64,000 nt of DNA, taken from NCBI GenBank assembly GCA_003116975.1, contig BGKB01000169.1:62001-126000 (forward strand). The letters run 5' to 3'. Source of the DNA: Aurantiochytrium sp. KH105. Its lineage: Eukaryota > Sar > Bigyra > Thraustochytrida > Thraustochytriidae. This document shows positions 10,001 through 17,396 of the stretch, one piece after another. The stretch's first letter is position 1. Each line of letters opens with the position of its first letter. The notes below the pieces were generated by a model. It saw only the letters and a program-made list of their open reading frames with translations, had not been told where the DNA came from and did not search any database. The position numbers were made by a program, and so were the translations under genes.

Positions 10001-11876
10001 ACGAACCTGTGTCGTGTTCGGCCTCATGAGACCTATGAGGGGAGCTCGCTGCGTGCCCGTCGCTGGAAGATGCGGATGCGAAGGCCTCCCGCACGGCGTG
10101 TGATTGGAAAGGGATCATGAGAAAACGTTCGAGAGCATTCGTGAGTCGGAACTCGCGACTGCCTTCGCGCAAGAGAAGATCACTCAGCTGAACGGTTTGG
10201 CGTAACGAGAGCTTCAGGTCGGCGCTTGCGGTTGATTCCGTGCCTTTACAAAAGTTGAACTGCACCCTGTGACTCTCAATATCCGCGAGAAGAGACTCAA
10301 TTTCGGCCACCTTTTCTGAGGCGCCACTTGCGTGAGCGACGAGAGCAGCAACCTGAGCGCGGTCCTGTAACGCAGGCACCTCGAAAAAGGAGAACATAGT
10401 CAGGACCTCGGCACTGAGCCAGTCATTGCCTTGGGCGCCAGAAGTGGGAGGGTTGCCAAGTGCAAGGACACGGAACTTGGGGTCGACGCGAAGAAATCCT
10501 TCCTCTTCAGCTTCGGGCGTAAAGCGCGAGGCATGCAGCAGGCGGCGGCCGTCCGGAAGGGCAAGGTCACCTTCGTGGAGAAGATGCTGAATACTTGCCA
10601 GGGTGTCGGCCTGCAGACGGTCGACGCCGTCGAGCACAAGCAAATCTCCTCGGATTGCCGCTTCGACGAGAGGTGACAATACCCATTCTGTGCTGCCGTC
10701 CTCTCGCGTGGAGCGTTTCTGGATGAGATCGCGAGACGACATGTCTTTGTAGCAGTGAACGGTGGTTACCGAGCGTTTTACTGCGAGATCATCGTCACCG
10801 TGGTTTTCGAGAAGACGAGATGCGACCTCGCGGGCCAGGACCGTTTTGCCTGACCCCCCTGGGCCAATCAGACATAGGTGCTGGCCATTAAGTTGAGCCT
10901 CGGCCAGCATATCTTCAACGACGATGGCATGTTCCGGAGTAAAGAGCATCTTATCTCGGACGAACCCCAGGTTGCGGGAAGGTTCACGAGGCGAAAAGGC
11001 CACGTCGAGCTTGCGAAAGGTCTCCTCGAAGAGCTTAGCTTGATCTTGGTCGTCGCGGAGGACATGGCGCGCGGGAAAGCAGCGAGCCACGGCTTTGTAG
11101 AGCGTCGCGCCCGTCGCTTGCATGCTCGCAGTCACACGCGCATGCGCGTCTTCGGGTACATAGTGAAATTTCCGATTTCCCGTGTCCCCTGTTCGAGCGA
11201 GCGCGCGCAAAGTGTCGACAAGAGCTCGTGGCGCGTCGACAGTGTCAGAAGGCGCAGAGGGCGGATTCACGTAGCGGCATTGAAAACGCGAGCGAAGTGG
11301 CGGATCGAGTGGAAATCCTGGGAAAATGTGAGGCACAGGCATGCCGAGCGCGATTACGGCAAAGTCCTGATGGGCACGTTCGAGACCGAGAGAATCTTTC
11401 GCCTGCTCGGCAGAAAGACCTGTGCGCTCAAGGGTGGCATCAAAGAATCTGCTTGAAACGAGTCGTCTGCCATCGAGCAAGGTCATTTCGCGATTCTCCA
11501 AGAGGTTGTTGAGTGTGGGAAGCACATTGCGCTCAGCCTTTTCGACGCCATCGAGGATGAGGATGCGGCCATGAAGCGCCGCCGCGAGGGGAGGCATGTC
11601 GACAAAGGCCATCTGGCCGCCCGGCAAGATCTCCCGGCGCTGTTTGAGGTCGCTCTCTGTGACGTCCCTCGAAAGCGTGACGATCTCCGCTTCTTTCCCG
11701 AGCATCTCGCAAAAGCTGAGCGCCAGCGCCCTGCGCGTCGGCCCCGGGGCGCCCATGAGGAAGACGTCCTGCCCCAGCTGCCGCTTCTGCAGCAGGAACC
11801 GGAGCTGCCTCACGAACCACGCGCTCTGCTTCCGCGCCCGCGTCAGGTACCCGCGCGGGACCCTGCCGCCCGCCAT
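7011..11876 (-). CDS. VWA8: VWA8: tandem AAA+ ATPase with C-terminal von Willebrand A domain
   Basis: 1621 residues, slightly shorter than animal VWA8 (about 1900). VWA8 is a dynein/midasin-like AAA+ ATPase of the mitochondrial matrix. The N-terminus 'LGQDVFLMGAPGP' and 'LSRDVTESDLKQRREI' is diagnostic. The first P-loop is degenerate (GAPGPTRR, no Lys). The second is intact (GPGGSGKT, 338-345) with a Walker B-like LLVLDGVD (412-419). The third is GNQGTGKN (674-681) with VLVLDEAD (736-743). A Gly/Ser-rich linker precedes a VWA domain with the MIDAS motif DTSAS near residue 1438. The frame begins almost at the first AAA domain with no obvious transit peptide, so an upstream start or exon may be missing. 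It is divergent from the NUDT1-like gene, 383 bp away. Confidence 0.95.
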   Translation of the reverse strand: MAGGRVPRGYLTRARKQSAWFVRQLRFLLQKRQLGQDVFLMGAPGPTRRALALSFCEMLGKEAEIVTLSRDVTESDLKQRREILPGGQMAFVDMPPLAAALHGRILILDGVEKAERNVLPTLNNLLENREMTLLDGRRLVSSRFFDATLERTGLSAEQAKDSLGLERAHQDFAVIALGMPVPHIFPGFPLDPPLRSRFQCRYVNPPSAPSDTVDAPRALVDTLRALARTGDTGNRKFHYVPEDAHARVTASMQATGATLYKAVARCFPARHVLRDDQDQAKLFEETFRKLDVAFSPREPSRNLGFVRDKMLFTPEHAIVVEDMLAEAQLNGQHLCLIGPGGSGKTVLAREVASRLLENHGDDDLAVKRSVTTVHCYKDMSSRDLIQKRSTREDGSTEWVLSPLVEAAIRGDLLVLDGVDRLQADTLASIQHLLHEGDLALPDGRRLLHASRFTPEAEEEGFLRVDPKFRVLALGNPPTSGAQGNDWLSAEVLTMFSFFEVPALQDRAQVAALVAHASGASEKVAEIESLLADIESHRVQFNFCKGTESTASADLKLSLRQTVQLSDLLLREGSREFRLTNALERFLMIPFQSHAVREAFASASSSDGHAASSPHRSHEAEHDTGSWALDSAGPSAEASSLIPSVDGFVDMPHQMVTMRRVRDDLVCGHHVLLIGNQGTGKNKLTDRMLERMQRPREYLQLSRDSSVQALTVTASLEQGRVVYIDSPLVRAARAGHVLVLDEADKAAVEVVSVLKGLLTDGEMRLADGRLIAKGGDIDLHDDFRVICLANRPGFPFLGNDFYAELGDCFAPHIVGNGTLSDQIVLLQALAPSLPDTQARALAQSFDELRSYCEDGQLKYPYSTREAAAVARHVEAFPKEGLARALDNVFDFDRLDPDAMELISEAFSKNGISVSGVDAPVVVSLAQVEKYDGMPPAGPPADPAITNTEAAKGELIHLSKRDVSYLVDPDVVAQDQSTSRQAGRVATFSEEIVRFKATAGAKRGQEASPTGVTGSCRGTQVNVLLRRPGLLSMTRINEGVSETTLIDTDRLAGTGVQVELVPTPNLAGVLLAAPQQGIVWTVQEDGRAVRMELPESFTGQAPSRQVRVPRRDTKPLFRVRDDGDLENDSGQRLRVELGAQARQLDPEPELSQRIAFEVAAENPRQLRVIDHSERTLRTFSFDEKVVKAHVLDEQSRTAAVLLSDKSVVVLELDRAETEKALEHWKRLHHGAQQDEAVPPSALGADVQDDIDRELGALLQGSTGTNEPLDGHDASGPGSGGGSGGGGGSDSGSGGGGGGTGQGRKIDRSDGKGGYASFAADSALAESSEINVDEMVDDLVAEQTRRQALQDMVANPEGVDLYKEAFAKVEKHIKELRLVLESAKAKEKERAWIPNKAQGELHEEKLVDAVTGDHLVYRQRGEPDLPAGPQQRKPKRIVLVIDTSASMARADDDRLSHLIQAVVMFTEAVDPFREKYQYAIHAHSGTAAEIPVVEMGKWPTLSQRKQLPNKIQALAKGAVAGDNTLAATVRAHELLESLDRREPADENFLILISDANLGRYNIHPSQLQSALSGDGEDDVEAHAIFIAEPHAAKFLQDNLPQGTAHQCTKPQQLPSIIKQILQST

Positions 11877-12259
11877 CCTGGCCTCGCGCGCCCGCGCCTC
11901 GCCTCGCCGCGCTGTTCAAGATCTGCTGCGCGCTGTGCTCCAAGAGGGCGCGCCAATCCAAAACCAAAAGAGCGGACAACAGAAACCAACCTTGCAACTC
12001 GCAGTCGCTTGCAACAAACAACTTCTCGCAGCCGTAGCAAACAAACGATCAAACAAACAAACAAACAAGCCCGACACCGTGCGAAGGCAGAGGCAGGCAG
12101 GCTCGCGGTGCCAAACTTGGCCCAGCGCGGGTGCGTCATCCGTACCTTGGGTCTGGGTCCACGCCAGCCTCCACGGCGAGCCGCCGGAGACGGCTTGAAG
12201 AAAGCGAGCTAGCAAGCGAGCACGCGAGGCCGGTCGTTAGGCGCTCTCGAAGGGCCGCG
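11877..12259. promoter_or_regulatory. Divergent VWA8/NUDT1 upstream region
   Basis: 383 bp lie between two divergent starts. It contains an (AAAC)-type run at about 12040-12070 (caaacaaacaaacaaac). Both promoters presumably lie here. Any missing 5' coding of VWA8 would also have to lie here. Confidence 0.4.
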
Positions 12260-12769
12260 ATGGCGGCGCAGGCCGGCGCCAGGCCGCGCAAGGAGCTCAC
12301 CAATGCTTTCGTGGTGGCCGGGGGCCGCGTGCTGCTGGGCATGAAGAAACGCGGCTTCGGGGAAGGCAAGTGGAACGGCTTTGGCGGCAAGCTGCAGCAG
12401 GGCGAGACCGCTCTCGAGGCCGCGCAGCGCGAATTGCTCGAAGAGGCCTCTGTGCAAATGCTCGACCCGCAATTGGTCGGCCGCGTCACGTACACGTACG
12501 AGGATATGCAGGAGGAGCTTCTCGTGCACGTTTTTCGAGCGACGCGGTGGACGCCCGAAGAGCCTCGGGAGTCCGAGGAAATGAAGCCTTGCTGGTTTGC
12601 CCTCGAGGACATCCCCTTTGCGAACATGTGGGCTGACGACGAGCATTGGTACGAGCACATGCTTGGAGGGTCATCATTTTTCACCGCGAATTTTGCCTTT
12701 GCCAAGGATCATAAAACAATTCTCCAGCATGACGTAAAGCTTGACCCACTTTCCAAGACGTCCCAGTGA
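12260..12769 (+). CDS. NUDT1: MTH1/NUDT1-type Nudix hydrolase (oxidised purine nucleotide diphosphatase)
   Basis: 169 residues. MTH1 enzymes hydrolyse 8-oxo-dGTP, 2-oxo-dATP and related nucleotides to monophosphates and so clean the nucleotide pool. The family signature is strong: VLLGMKKRGFGEGKWNGFGGK (24-44), with the purine-binding Asn at 39, the Nudix box at 43-65, and 'MKPCWFALEDIPFANMWADD' (108-127). The last holds the Trp-x-Asp-Asp that contacts the oxidised base (W124, D126, D127). The Nudix box keeps Gly-x5-Glu-x7-Arg-Glu-Leu-x-Glu-Glu, but the usual following Gly is Ser (EEAS). The start is the ATG in GCGATGG that aligns with the family N-terminus. The reading frame is open 43 codons further upstream, but that part is low complexity. 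Confidence 0.95.
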   Translation: MAAQAGARPRKELTNAFVVAGGRVLLGMKKRGFGEGKWNGFGGKLQQGETALEAAQRELLEEASVQMLDPQLVGRVTYTYEDMQEELLVHVFRATRWTPEEPRESEEMKPCWFALEDIPFANMWADDEHWYEHMLGGSSFFTANFAFAKDHKTILQHDVKLDPLSKTSQ

Positions 12770-13304
12770 CCTTATTATCTATCACACGTGTAACGAGACG
12801 GACAGGAGCTTGGTGCGAATCACGAAAACAACTTTTCAGGCTGTACACGTAGCCCGGATATTGATTATAATTTCCTTTCTTTGCCATTTGCTGCTGCTGC
12901 TGCTGCTGTTGCTGCTGTTGCTGCTGGTGAAAGCTTGATTTCCCCTTTAAAGATAGTGTGACCTCGACGCAACCAAATCCAAATCTGTACCTTCGCCGCG
13001 AACGTATACCTTTTTGAACCACCTTGACTGGGAGTATCATATCTTACGAAATAATCGTCAGAAGAATAGTGGTTCTCGAAGTCGCGATCTTGTCGCCTTG
13101 AAAAAGCTATAGGCCGAAGGGATTAAAAAAAAAATATTCACTACGGCTCGCTCACTGACACAGAACGCTCGCTCGCGGACAACGGTCATTTCTTTTCCTG
13201 CACTTCAAGTTTTTTTTCGCGAGCCGTCAAAAGGCAATGAGAGGCCACTTTCCTGACTTTGATGCCAGCTCGAAGTCGGAGACTGGAGTTCGTTCGAAGC
13301 AAGT
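12770..13304. other. Intergenic region with a TGC microsatellite
   Basis: 535 bp with no supportable gene. A (TGC/TTG) tract lies at about 12889-12927. An A-rich run near 13126-13138 lies upstream of the secreted-protein gene. Confidence 0.5.
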
Positions 13305-13802
13305 ATGCGCGCGAAAGCACGCCTATCGGTCGTGGCGACAACCGCGCTGATCTTTGCCGTCGTGACACTCCTTGTCCCTTTGTCGCAGGCGTCGAGTTGT
13401 TACCCGATACAAAGCGGAGCCGCTGTAGATTATGCCGAAGGCATTGCGCTACAAATTTGTCTGCCAGGTGGCTCAACACTGAACTGCGACCATTGCACGC
13501 ATGCGGGGAGCCGAACATCGTGCTGGAAACTTAACTCACGGTGCCTAAGTCACTCGACGCAGTCCTCTTACAAGATTGAAAATTGGGGCTACGATGCGAC
13601 GAACGCATGGGTGCAAAATCATGACGAAAACGGCAACTCCATCAACGTCCCTGTGGTTTGCCGCGACCAATATGGTGGCACGTGTTTCGCCGAGGTGACC
13701 TCTGCCACATCCATTGCAGCTTCTTCTTTTAAACCCGCGAGAGGGTGGTCAGGTCTCATGATCACAAGCTTCTTCGTCTCTTTCCTTTTCGCAAATATGT
13801 GA
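13305..13802 (+). CDS. Small Cys-rich secreted protein, possibly GPI-anchored
   Basis: 165 residues with no family I recognise. Residues 1-30 form a classic signal peptide: Arg/Lys start, hydrophobic core ATTALIFAVVTLLVPL, small residues before SSCYP. The mature part has eight Cys (about positions 32, 52, 61, 64, 73, 80, 119, 127), enough for four disulfides. The C-terminus is a short hydrophobic stretch (150-163) after a small-residue/basic spacer, ending almost at once (FANM). That layout is typical of a GPI-attachment signal, though one short membrane helix is also possible. It is probably exposed on the cell surface or in the extracellular matrix. No paralogue lies nearby. Confidence 0.75.
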   Translation: MRAKARLSVVATTALIFAVVTLLVPLSQASSCYPIQSGAAVDYAEGIALQICLPGGSTLNCDHCTHAGSRTSCWKLNSRCLSHSTQSSYKIENWGYDATNAWVQNHDENGNSINVPVVCRDQYGGTCFAEVTSATSIAASSFKPARGWSGLMITSFFVSFLFANM

Positions 13803-14138
13803 CATACTCTTTGGGATTGTAACGCACTATAGCATGCATGTAGCACTCTTGGAATTATCACGCAATAAGCTAGAGATAGTGAGGTCCAAAGGGTTTGTGA
13901 CTTTTTGTAAATTTCGTCTCCAAGGGAAAAACCTCGTCCGGTGCTTCGGAACTACCTGTGAAGCCCATGACTTTCTTTCTGGACGAGCCCCAGCGACAAT
14001 GCACCGCGACACCTAGGCCCTAGGCTTAGTTTTGCACTCATGTCTCGGGCAAGAAGGGCTGGGTTGACTCAGAATGAACACCCAACACGATTTTTAAAGA
14101 AAATCAATTTTTTCTGTTCGATGTGGAGAAATCCAGAA
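13803..14138. other. Convergent intergenic region
   Basis: 336 bp between two convergent genes. I see no gene or notable repeat in it; it presumably holds both 3' UTRs. Confidence 0.5.
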
Positions 14139-15980
14139 CTAGAGGTTCTGGTCCTCGGTGCTATCGCTTGGGTGAAGCAAAGGCGTTCTGTGCGATGCTT
14201 CCGCAGATACAGGCGGTGGATTCGAATAAGAAAAGGAGCCTCCCGTGGAAGAGGAGGCCCCAGCGCTCGAGCGATGTTGGATTGAGGAACCCGTGCGGAC
14301 AGCTCCATAGGAGGCATTGGCAGTCTTGTTGCGGGACTTGGCGCCCATGAGGGCGGCAACGCCGGATAGGGCAAGTTTGCGCTGCTTCTTTTGGTTGAGG
14401 GCGAGCTGGCGCAAGCGCTGAATACGCTGCTGCGTGAAGAGAGCCTGCTTGACGCTGACGGCATAGTCCGTTTCGTCGCTAATATCCTCACGAATGAGAG
14501 CCTCCATGATGTCCTCGAGCGTGCAAATGCCAAAAACGTGAACGGAGTCGTCAATGGGTTCGTCGGCGCGAAGGTTCTTCTCCATGATGTCGGGCTGATC
14601 GGTGACAATGGCCATGTGGCTGTGGCCCTTCTGAAACTCGTTGAGTAGTACGAGCAAGGTCGTGTCCGGCTTGACAAAAATAGGCATGCGCAAAAAGAGG
14701 GTGTCCACGCGGCGAGAGTCGTTGGGGTCGACAACAATAAGCTTTTTCACGAGCAAAAGACCCCGGATGTTGGTTCGGTCCTTGTCGTAGACGGGTATGC
14801 GGCTGTGGCCCTGGGCCACCAAGTCGGCCAGCTTGGACATGGTGAGAGAGTCTCCAGTGCTGAGCATGTACACGTGCATGAGGGGAATCATAATGTCTTC
14901 TGCGGTGGTCTCTTTCAGGTCAAGAGCACCGTTCATGATGAGAATCTCGTCAACCTCGAGGCCACCCTCTGTATGTGCAGTAGCCATGCTGCCTGCGTGC
15001 GAGAGAGGAGAGCGAGGGGGCGTTGGCTGGTCTTCGACGTCAATGTTGGCAGAGGACGAGGCTGCGTGCATGACCCCGATGGCTGCATTCATGGTTTCAC
15101 CGTGACCAGGGTCGTTGTTCCAAAAGTCAGACTCTTCCTCATCGATCGCCTGCTGGGCAGCGGCCGTAGCCATGGCTGCCATGGAAGCGGTCCGTTCGTC
15201 AACACCAAGCTCGGTGAGCTTGGTCCTGATCTCTGCTGACGACACGCGGCTGCCTAGGCGTGGCCGGCCGTCATCGCTTTGAACGAGGGAGGCTGCCATG
15301 GCGGCCGCGGCGGCGTTGGGGTCGCTGTTTTGACTTCGCGCCCGATCGCGCTGCGCGTCGGATCGCGAGGGCTTGCGCGTTCTCGGGTTGCGGTTTTGCG
15401 CATGTAGCTTGACAAGCGCACGAAGCTCGGCCTTGTTGAACTTATCTTCGTGCTCCTCGCCGAGGCAATAGTCGAGAATGCGGCTGATCGGGTAGGCGAT
15501 GGGCCAGAGCAAGAGCATGACGCCCTTGACGAGAGGCACGAAACGCGCAGCCACAAAGAGCTGGTTCGGACCAGTGAAGATTGCACTGGGGATGATCTCG
15601 CCACAAAGCAAAACGAGCGTGACCGAGAGGATGATGGCGATCCAGGAAGGCACGATCTCGTCGAGGAAAAGTGGCAGACATTCGTTGGCCAGCGAGTTAA
15701 GCAAGAGCAGCGTTACGAGCAGAAGATGATGGCGCGAGACCACGGGGAGGATGGACCGCGCTGCCTTTTGCTCGTCGCGGAGCTCCTGTCTCTGCCGTCT
15801 GCTCGTGCAGTGCTCCTCCTTGGTTTCCAGGAGAATCTGCAGGCGAAAGGGCTCGATGGCCACCAGGCCCATCGTCAAGCCGGCGGCCAGGGCGGCCAGG
15901 CACACGCATCCCAGCGCGAGCCCGGCGTTCACGAAGAACTCCCAGCTCCCCACGGGCTCGAGGCCCACGTTATCCTCCAT
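14139..15980 (-). CDS. CNNM/CorC-family membrane protein (DUF21 plus CBS pair)
   Basis: 613 residues. The family (animal CNNM/ACDP, yeast Mam3, bacterial CorC) takes part in magnesium and other divalent-cation transport across the plasma or vacuolar membrane. Residues 13-175 form the DUF21 transmembrane domain: helix 1 'GLALGCVCLAALAAGLTMGL', a Leu-rich helix near 84-98 ending in LLLLNSLANE, then the hallmark 'LCGEIIPSAIF' (125-135). A CBS-pair domain lies at about 355-510, starting ETTAEDIMIPL and including 'GHSRIPVYD' and 'FGICTLEDIMEALI'. The linker (195-330) is long, polar and variable. A cyclic-nucleotide-binding-like C-terminal domain, present in animal CNNMs, is absent. The gene is divergent from the CMD-fold gene. 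Confidence 0.93.
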   Translation of the reverse strand: MEDNVGLEPVGSWEFFVNAGLALGCVCLAALAAGLTMGLVAIEPFRLQILLETKEEHCTSRRQRQELRDEQKAARSILPVVSRHHLLLVTLLLLNSLANECLPLFLDEIVPSWIAIILSVTLVLLCGEIIPSAIFTGPNQLFVAARFVPLVKGVMLLLWPIAYPISRILDYCLGEEHEDKFNKAELRALVKLHAQNRNPRTRKPSRSDAQRDRARSQNSDPNAAAAAMAASLVQSDDGRPRLGSRVSSAEIRTKLTELGVDERTASMAAMATAAAQQAIDEEESDFWNNDPGHGETMNAAIGVMHAASSSANIDVEDQPTPPRSPLSHAGSMATAHTEGGLEVDEILIMNGALDLKETTAEDIMIPLMHVYMLSTGDSLTMSKLADLVAQGHSRIPVYDKDRTNIRGLLLVKKLIVVDPNDSRRVDTLFLRMPIFVKPDTTLLVLLNEFQKGHSHMAIVTDQPDIMEKNLRADEPIDDSVHVFGICTLEDIMEALIREDISDETDYAVSVKQALFTQQRIQRLRQLALNQKKQRKLALSGVAALMGAKSRNKTANASYGAVRTGSSIQHRSSAGASSSTGGSFSYSNPPPVSAEASHRTPLLHPSDSTEDQNL

Positions 15981-16537
15981 GCTGGCGTTCTTCCCGGCGT
16001 CGAGCGCGCGTGAGACGGGAGACGCGAGACGTTCTCAGAGACGTGGGACCTGCGCCTGGAAAAGGGTCCTCCGCCGCGTACGCCCAAGCCTCGATGCTGT
16101 GCTCGCTCCCTCGCGCGCTCGCGCAAGCTCCGCAAGGGTACTGCTCGCCAGTGGCTGCCCGCCCGCCTCTGCCTGGGCGTCAGTCGATCTTCTGAGCAAG
16201 GCGCAGCGAACTCGGCCCGAGGCAGAATATCTTCTTCCTCTCCGCGCGACCTCGAGCCGCCGCTCCAGACTCACGCGCCGCGCCGCGACGCGACGCTCTG
16301 CGGCGCCTGACCCTCGTTCCGGGCGACGTGGCGCGGGTCGAATCGGATCGGACCGGACGAGCGCAGCGGAGCCGTCTCGGCGGGTCTCTCGCGGGCGGGG
16401 TTTCGAGGCCCGACTTGGCCCGGTCCAGCCTGAGCCTTTGCGTTGCGCTTTTGCACGCAGCCGTACGAGGTCGCCTTCGACGACGGCGGGGTCCTGCGCG
16501 AGGGGTTCGCGCAAGGATTTGCTGTGAGTTCGAGACC
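15981..16537. promoter_or_regulatory. Divergent GC-rich upstream region
   Basis: 557 bp between divergent starts (CNNM-like minus, CMD-like plus). It is very GC-rich and open in several frames. I see no domain in those frames and treat them as non-coding. Confidence 0.35.
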
Positions 16538-17047
16538 ATGGCGGAGAGATTCAAGGGCCCTACCGAGCCTGATGCGCGCCAAAAGGAAATCCTGGACGAG
16601 ATTGCGCGCACAAGGACGACGGGGACGCGCGGGCCCTTTGGCCCGTGGCTGGCGAACCCGGATCTCGCACAAACGGCCCAGGGACTGGGACGTATCTGTC
16701 GCTACGAGACGGACCTGCCGCTCCGCGAGTCTGAAATTGTCATTTTAACCACGGCGAAGGCGTGCAACTGCAAGCTGGAATGGGATATTCATGTGGAGGA
16801 AGCGCGAAAAGCCGGCGTTCCCGAGGATGTCATTGGAGTTCTTGATGCTGGAAAGCAACTCGAAGGGGACTCTCGCGAGGCTGCCCTGCAGAGGTTCGCT
16901 CACGAGGTCGCCAGCACCAAGCATGCCTCTGATGCGGCCTACGCTGACATGAAGAAATACTTTTCTGACAAGGAAATCGTTGAGACTGTTGCCGTCTCGG
17001 GGTACTATTCATTCGTTGCAATGACGCTCAATGTTTTCCAGATCTAA
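16538..17047 (+). CDS. Carboxymuconolactone decarboxylase/AhpD-fold protein
   Basis: 169 residues. The CMD fold occurs in 4-carboxymuconolactone decarboxylases and in AhpD-type peroxidase partners. Visible markers are an N-terminal 'GPFGPWLANPDLAQ' (about 33-46), a helix 'LRESEIVILTTAKACNCKLEWDIHVEEARKAG' starting near 63 with the conserved Trp-x-x-His (EWDIH), and a C-terminal helix 'EIVETVAVSGYYSFVAMTLN' that closes the fold. In AhpD the redox Cys pair is Cys-x-x-Cys; here the nearest pair is Cys-Asn-Cys, so thiol-peroxidase chemistry is doubtful. The start is the ACCATGG, a strong context that also matches the family N-terminus; the frame is open 70 codons upstream but only as low-complexity GC-rich sequence. 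The substrate is unknown. Confidence 0.88.
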   Translation: MAERFKGPTEPDARQKEILDEIARTRTTGTRGPFGPWLANPDLAQTAQGLGRICRYETDLPLRESEIVILTTAKACNCKLEWDIHVEEARKAGVPEDVIGVLDAGKQLEGDSREAALQRFAHEVASTKHASDAAYADMKKYFSDKEIVETVAVSGYYSFVAMTLNVFQI

Positions 17048-17396
17048 GAATTTCCCTTGGGCGTCAGATCCTATGTCGGAGCAGAAACATGAGAGCAGCC
17101 AGTCCAGTGCCCATGGCCGGCAAGCCGAGGACTTTCCGAGTCTTCATCTCAAGACAAGCAGCAGCAAAGGTAGGCCTAACTCGTAATTATTCCTTTTTTG
17201 TGAACATACCTGCACTAGCTCCTTGGGTGGCTTTTTCAAGTTCAATGCACAAATAAGTAAAAAGATTGAGTTTTGAAGAAGTGGTGACGGTGGTACGAAA
17301 AAGAAAAGAAGAGAAAAGTAGAGAGAGAGAGAGAGAGAGAGAGGGAGAAAGAGAGACTGTTCTGTACGTAGCCCAGCCCCGACCAGCTCTTTTTTT
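17048..17396. repeat. Convergent intergenic region with a GA microsatellite
   Basis: 349 bp between the CMD-fold stop and the MCCC1 stop. It contains a (GA)n tract at about 17320-17356 and otherwise nothing I recognise. Confidence 0.6.

Noticed and set aside
16328..16537. 70-codon extension upstream of the CMD-fold gene
   Set aside because: Arg/Gly-rich without family similarity; ACCATGG at 16538 fits better.
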